Source: Dethiobacter sp. (lineage in GTDB: Bacteria > Bacillota > Dethiobacteria > Dethiobacterales > Dethiobacteraceae). From it: 41,442 nucleotides of DNA. Within the stretch, counting starts at the first letter, position 1; each line of letters opens with the position of its first letter. The stretch covers positions 1 to 41,442 of the forward strand of contig DYEY01000072.1 of assembly GCA_020725465.1 (NCBI GenBank), read 5' to 3'. The notes beneath the pieces were generated by a model. The model was not told the DNA's origin and ran no database searches. It saw nothing but the letters and a program-made list of their open reading frames with translations. Positions 7,730 to 16,079 of this stretch are shown piece after piece. Made by a program: the position numbers and the translations under genes.

Positions 7730-8707
7730 GTGCAACATTTTGTAACCTGGCAATGGTTATCCGGTTTTGACTCCAGGTATTTGCACAGAACCCCCAACCG
7801 GTCCGGTTTCAATGTTTACGCCCCGGTGATGTATGGGGTGGGCAGTAGCGCGCTGCATGTTATAAAGGATTTTACCTGCAACATGGCGCTGGCAAAACGA
7901 AACGGCTACCGGGTTTGGCTTACCTTTCAGCAGTTTGGCACCAGCCCTAACCTGGAGAGCAGTGTTATTGACGAAATTCTCAGTAAGGCCATTAAACACA
8001 GAGTGGCTGGTATTAATATTGACTTTGAGGGTATGGGCCAGGCCAACCGGGACAGATTCACCGGTTTTATCAGAAACCTGTACCGGTATACACGAAAGCT
8101 CGGTCTGGTTTTGTCAGTGGATGTGGTCCGGCCTGCTGTCAGCCTGTATTCACTGTGCTATGACCGGAGGGCCCTGGCCGAAGCCTGTGACTATCTGGTT
8201 CTGATGGCTTATGACCAGCACTGGGCTACCAGCCCGCAGGAAGGTTCGGTTGCGGAACTGCCCTGGACCGAAGATTCTGTTAAGAGCCTGGTGCAAAACC
8301 AGAATGTACCCCCGCACAAGCTTATCCTGGCAGTGCCTTTTTACAGCCGCAACTGGAAGATAAAAACCGAAGGGAACAGGCGTCTTGTTTCCTCAACCGC
8401 CGTCGGGCTGCAGGCGGGACTGGAAATTATGGCAAACTATAACAGTCAAAATAAAACCAGTTCGTTCGGAGGCAACCGGATGTTTAACGTTGAAATCAGC
8501 TATGACAGTAAGGCGGAGCAGGTCCTTGTCACGTACAGGGACGGGGAAGGACACTTAAACAGGATCTGGGTGGAAGATTTTCAGTCACTGGCCAAAAGAT
8601 ACCGGCTGGCACAAAAATACGGCCTGGCCGGGATGGCGGCCTGGAGCCTGGAGTGGCTGGATAAAGACCAAAAAGCCTGGGTGGAGATGCGAAGATCAAA
8701 TGATTAG
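7730..8707 (+). CDS. Glycoside hydrolase family 18 protein
   Basis: A 325-residue protein made almost entirely of a GH18 barrel. The catalytic strand reads AGINIDFEGM: the last Asp and the proton-donating Glu of the DxxDxDxE motif remain, while the two earlier Asp are replaced by Ala and Asn, as in several spore-associated GH18 enzymes. Further barrel signatures are VLMAYDQHW and GMAAWSLEW. Family members cleave chitin or peptidoglycan N-acetylglucosamine links; the spore lytic enzymes YaaH/SleL are the nearest pattern. There is no signal peptide and no LysM or other wall-binding module, so a role inside the spore or mother cell is possible. The GTG start is uncertain because its ribosome site is weak. 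Confidence 0.8.
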   Translation: MQHFVTWQWLSGFDSRYLHRTPNRSGFNVYAPVMYGVGSSALHVIKDFTCNMALAKRNGYRVWLTFQQFGTSPNLESSVIDEILSKAIKHRVAGINIDFEGMGQANRDRFTGFIRNLYRYTRKLGLVLSVDVVRPAVSLYSLCYDRRALAEACDYLVLMAYDQHWATSPQEGSVAELPWTEDSVKSLVQNQNVPPHKLILAVPFYSRNWKIKTEGNRRLVSSTAVGLQAGLEIMANYNSQNKTSSFGGNRMFNVEISYDSKAEQVLVTYRDGEGHLNRIWVEDFQSLAKRYRLAQKYGLAGMAAWSLEWLDKDQKAWVEMRRSND

Positions 8708-8737
8708 GGGGAGGTGGCAGAGCATGTCACCTCCCCC
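8707..8737. terminator. Symmetric hairpin between convergent genes
   Basis: GGGGGAGGTG (8707-8716) pairs perfectly with CACCTCCCCC (8728-8737) over an 11-base loop. It begins on the last base of the GH18 gene and lies before the end of fprA. There is no T run, but the position suggests bidirectional termination or message protection. Confidence 0.6.
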
Positions 8738-8752
8738 GTCCCTCCGGCACGG

Positions 8753-9934
8753 TTATTTCAGGAATGTTTCGCCGAATTCACGGCATTTGGCTATCATGTC
8801 CCGGTCGGGGTTCCAGTAGGACTTCAGGCCGTCGTTTACCACCTGAAAGCCGGCTTCTTTCAGCCTGGTGGTAACGATATTCACCGATTCCCCGCTCCAG
8901 CCGTAGCTGCCGAAAGCAGCGGCTTTCTTGTTTTTAAAACCCAGTCCTTTGATTTCCTCCAGGAAACCGGCAACGGCGGACAGTACGGTGCGGTTGATGG
9001 TGGAGGAACCCACAAGCAGACCTTTGGATTTGAATACTTCGGTGACTACGTCATTCTTATCGGATGCACTGAGGCTGAACAGCTTGATTTTCATGGTGGG
9101 ATCAAAATTGCGCAGTCCGGCCGCTATAGCCTCAGCCATTCTCCTGGTGGAATTCCACATCGTCTCATAGGCGATGGTTACCTGATTTTCCTGGTAATCG
9201 TCGGCCCACCTGGCGTACTGCTCCACTATCTGCAGGGGATTGTCACGCCAGATAACACCGTGGCTTGGGCAGATAAACCGGAGGGGCAGGTTCAGCCCCA
9301 GGAACTCGTTAATTTTTTTGGGTACCAGTTTGCTGAACGGTGTAAGGATGTTGGCGTAATATTTTATGGCTTCCTGGTACAGCTCATCGCGGTCCGCCAA
9401 GTCGTTGAAAAGCACTTCGGTGGCGTAATGCTGGCCGAAAGCGTCGTTGCTGAACAGGATGGCGTCTCCGGTCAGGTAACAAAACATGCTGTCCGGCCAG
9501 TGCAGCATCGGCGCTTCAATAAAAATCAGCTGCCTGCTGCCAAGGTCAAGTTTGTCACCTGTTTTTACTATCTTAAAGTTCCAGTCCCGGTGCATCTGGG
9601 CTTTCAGCATTTTTGCCCCGTTGGCGGAACAGTAAACCGGCTTGTCCGGTATTCTTTTCATCAGCTCAGCCAGGGCGCCGCTGTGATCAACCTCTGAGTG
9701 GTTGGCCACCACGAAGTCAATGTCATTTAAATCAATCTCTTCGGCCAGACTGTCTACGTATTCTTGGGCATACGGTGTCCAGGCCGTATCAATTAATACG
9801 GTTTTTTCATCTCTCACCAGGTAAGAGTTATAGGTGGAGCCCCTGTGGGTGGACAACTCATGCCCGTGAAAACGCCTCAGTTCCCAGTCGACTTTACCGA
9901 CCCAGGTTACACTGTCAGTAATTTTTACGCCCAT
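8753..9934 (-). CDS. fprA: Flavodiiron protein (type A flavoprotein, O2/NO reductase)
   Basis: A 393-residue cytosolic enzyme that reduces oxygen to water, or NO to N2O, protecting anaerobes. The N-terminal beta-lactamase-like domain carries the diiron ligands: His79, Glu81, Asp83 and His84 in NHSEVDHSG, a His in LHWPDS, an Asp in FSNDAFG and a His in CPSHGVIW. The C-terminal flavodoxin domain starts at about residue 250 (AYETMWNSTRRMAEAIA) and binds FMN. The start at 9934 is chosen over an ATG seven codons earlier because AAGGAGG lies eight bases before it. Domain content is class A with no rubredoxin tail, so a separate electron donor is needed. The 215 bases to the divergent gene at 10150 should hold both promoters; none is clear. 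Confidence 0.93.
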   Translation of the reverse strand: MGVKITDSVTWVGKVDWELRRFHGHELSTHRGSTYNSYLVRDEKTVLIDTAWTPYAQEYVDSLAEEIDLNDIDFVVANHSEVDHSGALAELMKRIPDKPVYCSANGAKMLKAQMHRDWNFKIVKTGDKLDLGSRQLIFIEAPMLHWPDSMFCYLTGDAILFSNDAFGQHYATEVLFNDLADRDELYQEAIKYYANILTPFSKLVPKKINEFLGLNLPLRFICPSHGVIWRDNPLQIVEQYARWADDYQENQVTIAYETMWNSTRRMAEAIAAGLRNFDPTMKIKLFSLSASDKNDVVTEVFKSKGLLVGSSTINRTVLSAVAGFLEEIKGLGFKNKKAAAFGSYGWSGESVNIVTTRLKEAGFQVVNDGLKSYWNPDRDMIAKCREFGETFLK

Positions 9935-10149
9935 CTTAAAACCTCCTTGGTTCATTATTTTTCCCCGGTTGGGTTAATTATTTGTATATTGGCTATTTCT
10001 GCATAAATGTGGGTATCCCTTCCGCTAGCAAACCAACCATGAAAACTATGGGACAAACATTCCAGTGGCATATGTCACCCTGGGGTTTGGCTTGCAAAGG
10101 AGTCGTAAAAAAGGGTATTATTAAGGAAAAGGTGGAGCCGGAGGAGATT

Positions 10150-10785
10150 ATGGCCACGGGAAAAAAAGAGATAGTTATCCCCGCTTTGACGGAAGAGGAA
10201 ATTATTGAGAAAAGCATCAGGTTGACGGACCGGTACCTGACTGAAGAGCGCTGGCCCAGCCACCAGAGCGTATTTAAGGGAGTGGCGGAGGTTTTTGCTG
10301 TCAGTTACCCGCCGGAGGCTCTGCGCCTGTTAAGCGGGTTTACCGCCGGGGGAGGTTTTACAGGGCATCTTTGTGGCGCGCTCTGCGGTGGGATTGCCCT
10401 GCTTGGCTATATCTACGGCAGCGGGGAGCCGATGCCGGAGGAGAAATACTCGGCTTTTGTCGCCGCCATAACGGCGGAGGGGAAAACTTCTCCCCAAAAG
10501 ATAAAAGCAGTGCTGGACAGTTACCTGTATCCATCGTATATTTTTAACCTGCTCATCAACAGGTTCAGGCAGGAATACGGCCATTGCAACTGTGCTGAAC
10601 TGATCAGCCCCTTTGCGGATGACCTGGTCTCCCGGCGCCGGTTTGGCACCTGCCGCCGCATTGTCAGGGGTACCGCGGGGCTGGTTTCCGGGGTGATCCT
10701 GGGCGTTGAGAGAGGCCAAATAACCCCGGCACTGGGGGAAAACATTTACAGTAATGTTCTCAGCGCACATGAATCACAGGGGTGA
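10150..10785 (+). CDS. C_GCAxxG_C_C family redox-type protein
   Basis: A 211-residue protein of the C_GCAxxG_C_C family, named after conserved Cys and Gly positions. Here the core reads HLCGALCGGIALLG with the first Cys pair, followed by CNCAEL and a Cys in FGTCRRIV. Family members are cytosolic, often encoded near redox genes, and are thought to bind a metal or use redox-active Cys; no reaction is established. The ATG at 10150 follows GGAGGAG with a short spacer. The frame stays open for 56 codons upstream (from 9982) but that part has no ribosome site and low-complexity composition. It is divergent from fprA. Confidence 0.75.
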   Translation: MATGKKEIVIPALTEEEIIEKSIRLTDRYLTEERWPSHQSVFKGVAEVFAVSYPPEALRLLSGFTAGGGFTGHLCGALCGGIALLGYIYGSGEPMPEEKYSAFVAAITAEGKTSPQKIKAVLDSYLYPSYIFNLLINRFRQEYGHCNCAELISPFADDLVSRRRFGTCRRIVRGTAGLVSGVILGVERGQITPALGENIYSNVLSAHESQG

Positions 10786-10924
10786 TTCCGGCGGAATGGA
10801 ACAGGGCCCCGACCCCTTTTGGCAGCGCAGCAAAGACGTGGCGGGCGGTGGAAAGTGTGGCGCAAGCGCGGTATGTATACCGGAGCAAAATATATATCGG
10901 GCACAGGTTAAAGGCTCCCATAAA

Positions 10925-12259
10925 CTAACAGGCGGGGGCGTCTTTAAACGGCCGCGGTTTTTCCAGGCCGGCGGTCTTTTTTTTCCAGTAATGGCGGAAG
11001 AAGAGGCCGCCTTTTATGTTCGGCCGGCCGGTGGCGGAGTTTAGTGTTTGTTCGATGAGTTCAGTTTCAGCGGCAGAGGCCTGTTCCATAATTTCAAGTA
11101 ACTTGCCGTGGTCGGTATAGTCCAGTGCGGCTATGGCACGGTCAAAGCTTTCTTCCAGTTGGTCTCTGGCTGCCAGGTATGACTGCAGGCTGGGGATTTG
11201 GTTTTGGATAACAAGCCGGTGCAGCATTTCTCTCCTGCGCCAATAAAGTACGGCTTGGTCGGTTTCAGATTCATTGAAAGCAAAGGTTTCGCCCGGTACC
11301 AGCCAGTAGGGCTTGAAGACGGCCAGGCAGGGTGTGGAGGAGCCGGTAATCAGGTAGGTACAGGCTTTTTCACTGAGTGAAGCGATATAGCTGCCGGTGG
11401 TGTGGTCTCCGATCAAGAAGCCGCCATGCATGCAGACACTGGCCAGGCAGTGCCTGGTGAACTGCTTTCCTTCGGTTTTAGCGTCATGGCTTCTCAGGAT
11501 TTTTTTCATGGTGGTGGTGGTGATCCGGCCTTTTTCCCCGTCCAGGACTTTTGCGCCGGCGGTTTGTCTTGACAGTGAACCGCTGAACCTGGTAAAAAGC
11601 GGGTCGCTGTAACAGCGGGCAAAATCAAAATCCGCCTCGTTTTTGCACCAGCCTTTTTTGACGGCATGGCTGACCAGGTCCGGGTGGGCGCGGTCGAATC
11701 TGCCACCGATGCTCAGGCGGTTGGATATGTTCCGTATGTCTCTGACTTGCTCCGCCGCCCAGTACTGGCCAGCCGTCTCCAAAACCCAGGCGGAAGTTTT
11801 ATCTGCTATAAGGAAGGAGTTATGGTAGGTAAAATTTTTGTCGTAGCCGCAGTTACCGCCCTGGCCGTATTTTGCCAGCAGCAATATGAGCATGTCAAGG
11901 GCCTCTTCACTGGTTTGGCATCTTTCCAGGGCGATACGCAGCATATCCATGCCGGTCAGTCCTGTTTTGGCATATTTCTCTTTGGTGAAAACCGCTTCGT
12001 TCCCGATGTTGAGGCCGAATTCATTGCAGCCCATTTCAGCGCCCCACAGCCAGGAAGGCTTCAGGAGGAGAACCTCGTAGGTTTCCTCGGCTTGGTCCAC
12101 TTCAATATAGGTACACCTTAACTTTTCGCCTTTGCGGTACTTTTTGCGGGGTACCCTGACCGTAATCAGCGGTTCATTGGGGCTGCGGTCGCTGTTCTTG
12201 GCAAAGATGACGGAACCGTCATGGGTGGAATTGCCCAGGGCTACCATGGTATCGCACAT
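10925..12259 (-). CDS. Peptidase family C69 / secernin-like N-terminal nucleophile hydrolase
   Basis: A 444-residue Ntn hydrolase. It starts MCDTMVALG, so removal of the Met exposes Cys2, the expected catalytic nucleophile; this sets the start at 12259 although the frame stays open another 24 codons upstream. The next block, GSVIFAKNSDRSPNEP, is the hallmark of C69 dipeptidases and secernins. The family cleaves amide bonds of dipeptides or similar compounds in the cytosol; the substrate here is unknown. GGGAG lies about ten bases upstream of the ATG. It follows the glutamate synthase operon in the same direction with a 105-base gap containing a possible terminator, so it is probably a separate unit. 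Confidence 0.85.
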   Translation of the reverse strand: MCDTMVALGNSTHDGSVIFAKNSDRSPNEPLITVRVPRKKYRKGEKLRCTYIEVDQAEETYEVLLLKPSWLWGAEMGCNEFGLNIGNEAVFTKEKYAKTGLTGMDMLRIALERCQTSEEALDMLILLLAKYGQGGNCGYDKNFTYHNSFLIADKTSAWVLETAGQYWAAEQVRDIRNISNRLSIGGRFDRAHPDLVSHAVKKGWCKNEADFDFARCYSDPLFTRFSGSLSRQTAGAKVLDGEKGRITTTTMKKILRSHDAKTEGKQFTRHCLASVCMHGGFLIGDHTTGSYIASLSEKACTYLITGSSTPCLAVFKPYWLVPGETFAFNESETDQAVLYWRRREMLHRLVIQNQIPSLQSYLAARDQLEESFDRAIAALDYTDHGKLLEIMEQASAAETELIEQTLNSATGRPNIKGGLFFRHYWKKKTAGLEKPRPFKDAPAC

Positions 12260-12337
12260 ATAATCAACTCCCTGCCTGAAGTTGCAGTATGTTTTCCATA
12301 AATACCCCGGAAATCCTTCACATGCCGGCAAATAAAG

Positions 12338-12358
12338 GGCGCCCGCTGCTGCAGGCGC
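12338..12358 (-). terminator. Possible terminator of the glutamate synthase operon
   Basis: On the minus strand GCGCC and GGCGC can pair over a ten-base loop, followed by CCTTTATTT. The stem is short, so termination is probably partial. Confidence 0.4.
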
Positions 12359-12364
12359 TTTCGG

Positions 12365-14557
12365 TTATCTTTGAACCATGCTTATCACCCCGCCCCGGCA
12401 GGCGGCGGCACAGCTGCCACAGCCGCCGCACAGGTCCAGGTTGACGGTAAAGTCGTTGCCTTGGCGGGTGCGGGCCTGGCGCGGGCAGGCTCTGATACAG
12501 TGGTCGCACTGCACGCAAACTCCGCAGTGCAGGCAGCGCCGGTGTTCCTCCTGAACCGGGATGCCGGCAGGGGTTTCCAGGGGAGTGTTCCAGTCCAAAT
12601 GCAGGTCATGCCGGTTTACCACCTCCCGAACGGGAGGAACGTAGGGAACGCCTCTGAGCATGGCGTCCACTTCTCTGGCACAGTTCCTGGCCTTGGCGAT
12701 GCTATGGGCCACCAGCCCCAGGCCCGTGGCGTCGCCAATGATGGAAACCCGGGGGTTGCAGGTAAGGCAGGACCCATCCGCCGGAAAAAAGCCGCGCCGG
12801 TCGAGCTGCGCCTGGATTTGGTCAGGCAGGAAATCAAGCTGTGGGGTCTCGCTGATAAAGGCGATGGCGCCGCCCGGGATGAAGACGGGGCGGCCGGCGG
12901 CATCATCTGCTACAATACCTTCAGGAGTGGCTTCCCGCAGAAAGAGGGGGTAGCGGAATGTTACGCCCGCCTCCTCCCACCGGCGGCGGTCCGCCGGTCT
13001 TGCAGCGGGGGTTTTGATGTCGATAACGGTGATATGTTCCGGCTTCATGCCCAGCTCAGTCAGGGCTTCAATGCCGTCGATGGCCACGTCACCGCCGCCG
13101 ATGAGGACAGCCCGTTGTCCGGCGACGATTTTTTCGCCGCGGTTGAACTTTTTTAGGAAGTCAAGGCCGGCAATTATATTTTCTTTGCCCGGTACCTGTG
13201 GGATAAGGGGGCGGTGGGCGCCGGTGGCCACCACCACATGATGGGAGTCGGACAGGATATAATTAAATTCAATGGCACCCACCTTGGCGTTGAAGTGGAA
13301 TTTTATGCCCAGGGAGGCGATCCGTGACAGGTCCTGTGCCAGGTCAGCCGCCGGCAGGCGGCGGCGCGATACCACCTGGTGCAGCTTGCCCCCGGCCTGG
13401 GATGCCGCCTCGAAAATTTCCACGTTGTGCCCTGCCCTGGCCAGGAACCAGGCAGCGGTGAGGCCGGCCGGGCCAGCTCCGATTACGGATATCTTTTTGC
13501 CGGTTTTTGCCTCCGGCGACGGTGGTTTGGCGGCGGCGCGGAACAGGCGGGCCAATTCCGCCGTGCGCACCGGAAAATCAACTTTGCCCCGGCTGCAGCC
13601 CTCCATGCAGAGGTGGGGGCAGATAAAGCCGCAGTTGCTGTAACGGAAAGGGGAGTAGTCGTCAATTAAGGCAGCCGCCTGTTCTGTTTCTCCCAGGCGC
13701 AGGTGGCGCAGGAAGCGTCCGGTAGGGATGCCCACGGGGCAGGATGCTTCGCAGGGGGAGGCTTTCTCCGCCTGAGCCGGCTTTTGGCCGGTATGCACCG
13801 GGTAGGAGGGGTAATAAAACTTACTGAAGGGCCGGCTGCCGGTGGGGACGATTTTCACCGCTTCCCGGTTGAGGAGCGGGCCGGGCTCGCAGTTGAAGTG
13901 GGAGCAGTACTCTTCCACCAGCGCCCTGACACGCTCCAGATCGCTTGCGGCCGGTTCGGTGATGGTGGCGCCGATTCCCGGCAGGTGGGAGGGAACCTGG
14001 TAATTAAAGATGAAGATTTCACCGCCGTGGATGCCGGTGGCCAGGGTTTTATCGGCCTGGCCGGCCACGCTGACGGTTTCGTTGTACCGGTTCAGCACCA
14101 CCAGGGTGCCGCCGGCCATATATTCACCCAGGAAGTCGCCGCTGGTGGCCCCTATCACCACAGCGGGTTTTTGGTCACGGTACTCTTTCATGTGGATGCC
14201 GACCCGGTAGCCCACCCGGTCGCGCACGAACAGGCGCCCGCCGCGCATACCGTAGGCCAGGGCATCGCCGGCCAGCCCGTGGACCACGATGGTGCCGCTG
14301 TCCATGGTGTTGGCCACGGCATTTTGGCCGTGCCCGCGCACCACGATGGTGGGGCCGCCCAGGCAGAAGCCCAGGTCTTCGCCGGGGATGCCTTCGATTT
14401 CGAGGACCAGGTCTGGTTCGGTCAGGCCGGCGCCGATATAGCGCTGGCCGCGCACATTTTTTAAAATTATGTGGCGGGCGCCGGCTTCGACCTGCTCCCG
14501 GACAGTTTCATTCAGCTCACGGTAATGCATGCTCCTGGCGTTAATAACCACAGTCAC
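12365..14557 (-). CDS. Glutamate synthase GXGXG domain / GltD-like oxidoreductase / ferredoxin fusion
   Basis: A 730-residue three-part protein. Residues 1-240 are the GXGXG beta-helix domain that normally ends the large subunit of glutamate synthase (GGPTIVVRGHGQNAVANTMD, GMRGGRLFVRD, GGTLVVLNRY). Residues 275-630 are a GltD-type small subunit: Cys clusters CEASCP and CGFICPHLCMEGC for FeS, FAD site VIGAGPAGLTAA, NADPH site LIGGGDVAIDG and IIGDAT. Residues 660-728 are a ferredoxin module with two four-Cys clusters (CLHCGVCVQC, CIRACP, CGGCGSCAAAC). It should feed electrons from NADPH or ferredoxin to the FMN synthase subunit encoded just upstream. The GTG start is 15 bases after the stop of the preceding gene and has AGGTGG upstream. 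Domains are clear; electron flow is inferred. Confidence 0.88.
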   Translation of the reverse strand: MTVVINARSMHYRELNETVREQVEAGARHIILKNVRGQRYIGAGLTEPDLVLEIEGIPGEDLGFCLGGPTIVVRGHGQNAVANTMDSGTIVVHGLAGDALAYGMRGGRLFVRDRVGYRVGIHMKEYRDQKPAVVIGATSGDFLGEYMAGGTLVVLNRYNETVSVAGQADKTLATGIHGGEIFIFNYQVPSHLPGIGATITEPAASDLERVRALVEEYCSHFNCEPGPLLNREAVKIVPTGSRPFSKFYYPSYPVHTGQKPAQAEKASPCEASCPVGIPTGRFLRHLRLGETEQAAALIDDYSPFRYSNCGFICPHLCMEGCSRGKVDFPVRTAELARLFRAAAKPPSPEAKTGKKISVIGAGPAGLTAAWFLARAGHNVEIFEAASQAGGKLHQVVSRRRLPAADLAQDLSRIASLGIKFHFNAKVGAIEFNYILSDSHHVVVATGAHRPLIPQVPGKENIIAGLDFLKKFNRGEKIVAGQRAVLIGGGDVAIDGIEALTELGMKPEHITVIDIKTPAARPADRRRWEEAGVTFRYPLFLREATPEGIVADDAAGRPVFIPGGAIAFISETPQLDFLPDQIQAQLDRRGFFPADGSCLTCNPRVSIIGDATGLGLVAHSIAKARNCAREVDAMLRGVPYVPPVREVVNRHDLHLDWNTPLETPAGIPVQEEHRRCLHCGVCVQCDHCIRACPRQARTRQGNDFTVNLDLCGGCGSCAAACRGGVISMVQR

Positions 14558-14572
14558 CTGATGCCACCTGCC

Positions 14573-16075
14573 TTATTCGCCGGCGTGCCTGACGCCGAGT
14601 ATTTCCAGCTCTTTTTCCGACAGGCCCACGCCACGCAGTATCAGGCGGTTGCCGCGGAAGGAGCCGATATCGTAAATGCCGTTTAAACCCATAATTTCTT
14701 TCATTTCGTGGTGCCAGCCGTCCACCAGGTTGGAGAGTCGCTCCACCGCCCAGTCTTCGTCCAGGCGCTCGCCGATAACCGGGTCGTTGGTGGTAAGGCC
14801 CCAGGGGCACTTGCCGCTGTGGCAACGCTGGCAACCGTGGCAGCCGCAGGATACCAGGACAGCGCTACCGATGGCCACAGCGTCGGCACCCAGGGCGATG
14901 GCCTTCATGATGTCGGCGCTGTTGCGGAAACCCCCGGCGATGACGATGGAAGCCAAGTGGCGGATTCCTTCCTCGCGCAGGCGCTGGTCCACGGCGGCCA
15001 GGGCCAGTTCAGCGGGGAGCCCCACATTGTCGCGGACCACGGAGGGAGTTGCACCGGAGCCGCCGCGGTAGCCGTCCAGGTAGACCATGTCGGCCCCGGC
15101 GCGGACGATGCCGGTGGCGATGGCGGCCACGTTGTGCACCGCGGCGATTTTGACGCAGACCGGCCTGTAGTGGCTTGCTTCCTTGATGGCATAAATGAGG
15201 AGGCGCAGGTCCTCGATGGAGTAGATGTCGTGCTGAGGCGCCGGGGAGATGGCGTCGCTGCCTTCGGGAATCATCCTTGTCTTCGATATGCCGGGCAGCA
15301 CCTTTTCGCCGGGCAGGTGGCCGCCGATGCCCGGCTTGGCGCCCTGGCCGATTTTAATCTGGTAGGCGCGGGCGCGGCTAAGATACGACGGATTGACTCC
15401 GAAACGGCCTGAGGCCACCTGGAGCACCGCCCAGTCGGCGTAGGGGTAAAGGTCTTCGTGCAAGCCGCCCTCCCCGGAGTACCAGAGCATCCCTTTGGCT
15501 TTGGCAACACGGGCTACCGCTTTCTGCAGCCTCAGGTTAATGCTGCCGTAAGACATGGGGGCGAAGACCAGGGGTAGGCTCAACCTGAGCAGACTGTTTT
15601 GAGCCAGAGTCTTGGCCGGGCGGTCGGTTTTCCGACCCAGGTGGGTGATGGTTTCCATGGGTTCCCGCTGCGGATCGATGGAGGGGTTGGTGACCTGGCA
15701 GGCGTTAAACAGCAGGCGATCCCAGTAAACGGGGATGGCGGTGTCGGCGCCGAAACCAGTAAGGGCCACGGCGCCGGAAGCTGACTGCAGGTGGACCCGG
15801 GCTATGTCGGGCTGTTTCCAGACGCCGTGGGAGCGGAGGCTAAGCGGCCTTTCCGCCACGTAAATGGCACCGCGCGGGCAGGTGGCCTCGCAGCGGTGAC
15901 AGGCACCACAGGCCCGGCCGGAGGCGGCGGGAACGGTTTTATCTCGCCGCGGCTCCATCCGTATTTCGCTGAAAGTGCACTCTCTGGCACACTGCCCGCA
16001 GCCATCACACAAGGAGAGGTCAAAGACAGGACGAAAAAGGGAACGCAGGCCCGGTTGGCTGACGGCGGTTTGCAT
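14573..16075 (-). CDS. Archaeal-type glutamate synthase, FMN-binding synthase subunit with ferredoxin domain
   Basis: A 500-residue protein holding the central domain of the glutamate synthase large subunit. The N-terminus (about 20-85) has two ferredoxin clusters, CDGCGQCARECTF and CGACHRCEATCP. The rest is the FMN barrel: FAPMSYGSINLRLQKA, GEGG, GQGAKPGIGGHLPGEKV, YLDGYRGGSGATP for FMN phosphate, and a Cys-rich loop CGCHGCQRCHSGKCPWG that supplies the 3Fe-4S ligands. It condenses ammonia, delivered by the separate glutaminase subunit, with 2-oxoglutarate and reduces the product to glutamate. The start at 16075 is selected because CAGGAGGT precedes it; the upstream in-frame ATG eight codons earlier lacks a site. 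It begins five bases after the glutaminase gene and is followed after 15 bases by the GltD fusion. Confidence 0.9.
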   Translation of the reverse strand: MQTAVSQPGLRSLFRPVFDLSLCDGCGQCARECTFSEIRMEPRRDKTVPAASGRACGACHRCEATCPRGAIYVAERPLSLRSHGVWKQPDIARVHLQSASGAVALTGFGADTAIPVYWDRLLFNACQVTNPSIDPQREPMETITHLGRKTDRPAKTLAQNSLLRLSLPLVFAPMSYGSINLRLQKAVARVAKAKGMLWYSGEGGLHEDLYPYADWAVLQVASGRFGVNPSYLSRARAYQIKIGQGAKPGIGGHLPGEKVLPGISKTRMIPEGSDAISPAPQHDIYSIEDLRLLIYAIKEASHYRPVCVKIAAVHNVAAIATGIVRAGADMVYLDGYRGGSGATPSVVRDNVGLPAELALAAVDQRLREEGIRHLASIVIAGGFRNSADIMKAIALGADAVAIGSAVLVSCGCHGCQRCHSGKCPWGLTTNDPVIGERLDEDWAVERLSNLVDGWHHEMKEIMGLNGIYDIGSFRGNRLILRGVGLSEKELEILGVRHAGE

Positions 16076-16079
16076 AGTT

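Noticed and set aside
8714-9697. Open frame of about 327 codons antisense to fprA
   Set aside because: It is the complement of the well-supported flavodiiron gene and lacks recognisable domains.
9982-10149. N-terminal extension of 56 codons on the C_GCAxxG_C_C gene
   Set aside because: No ribosome site, atypical composition and a well-placed GGAGGAG just before the ATG at 10150.
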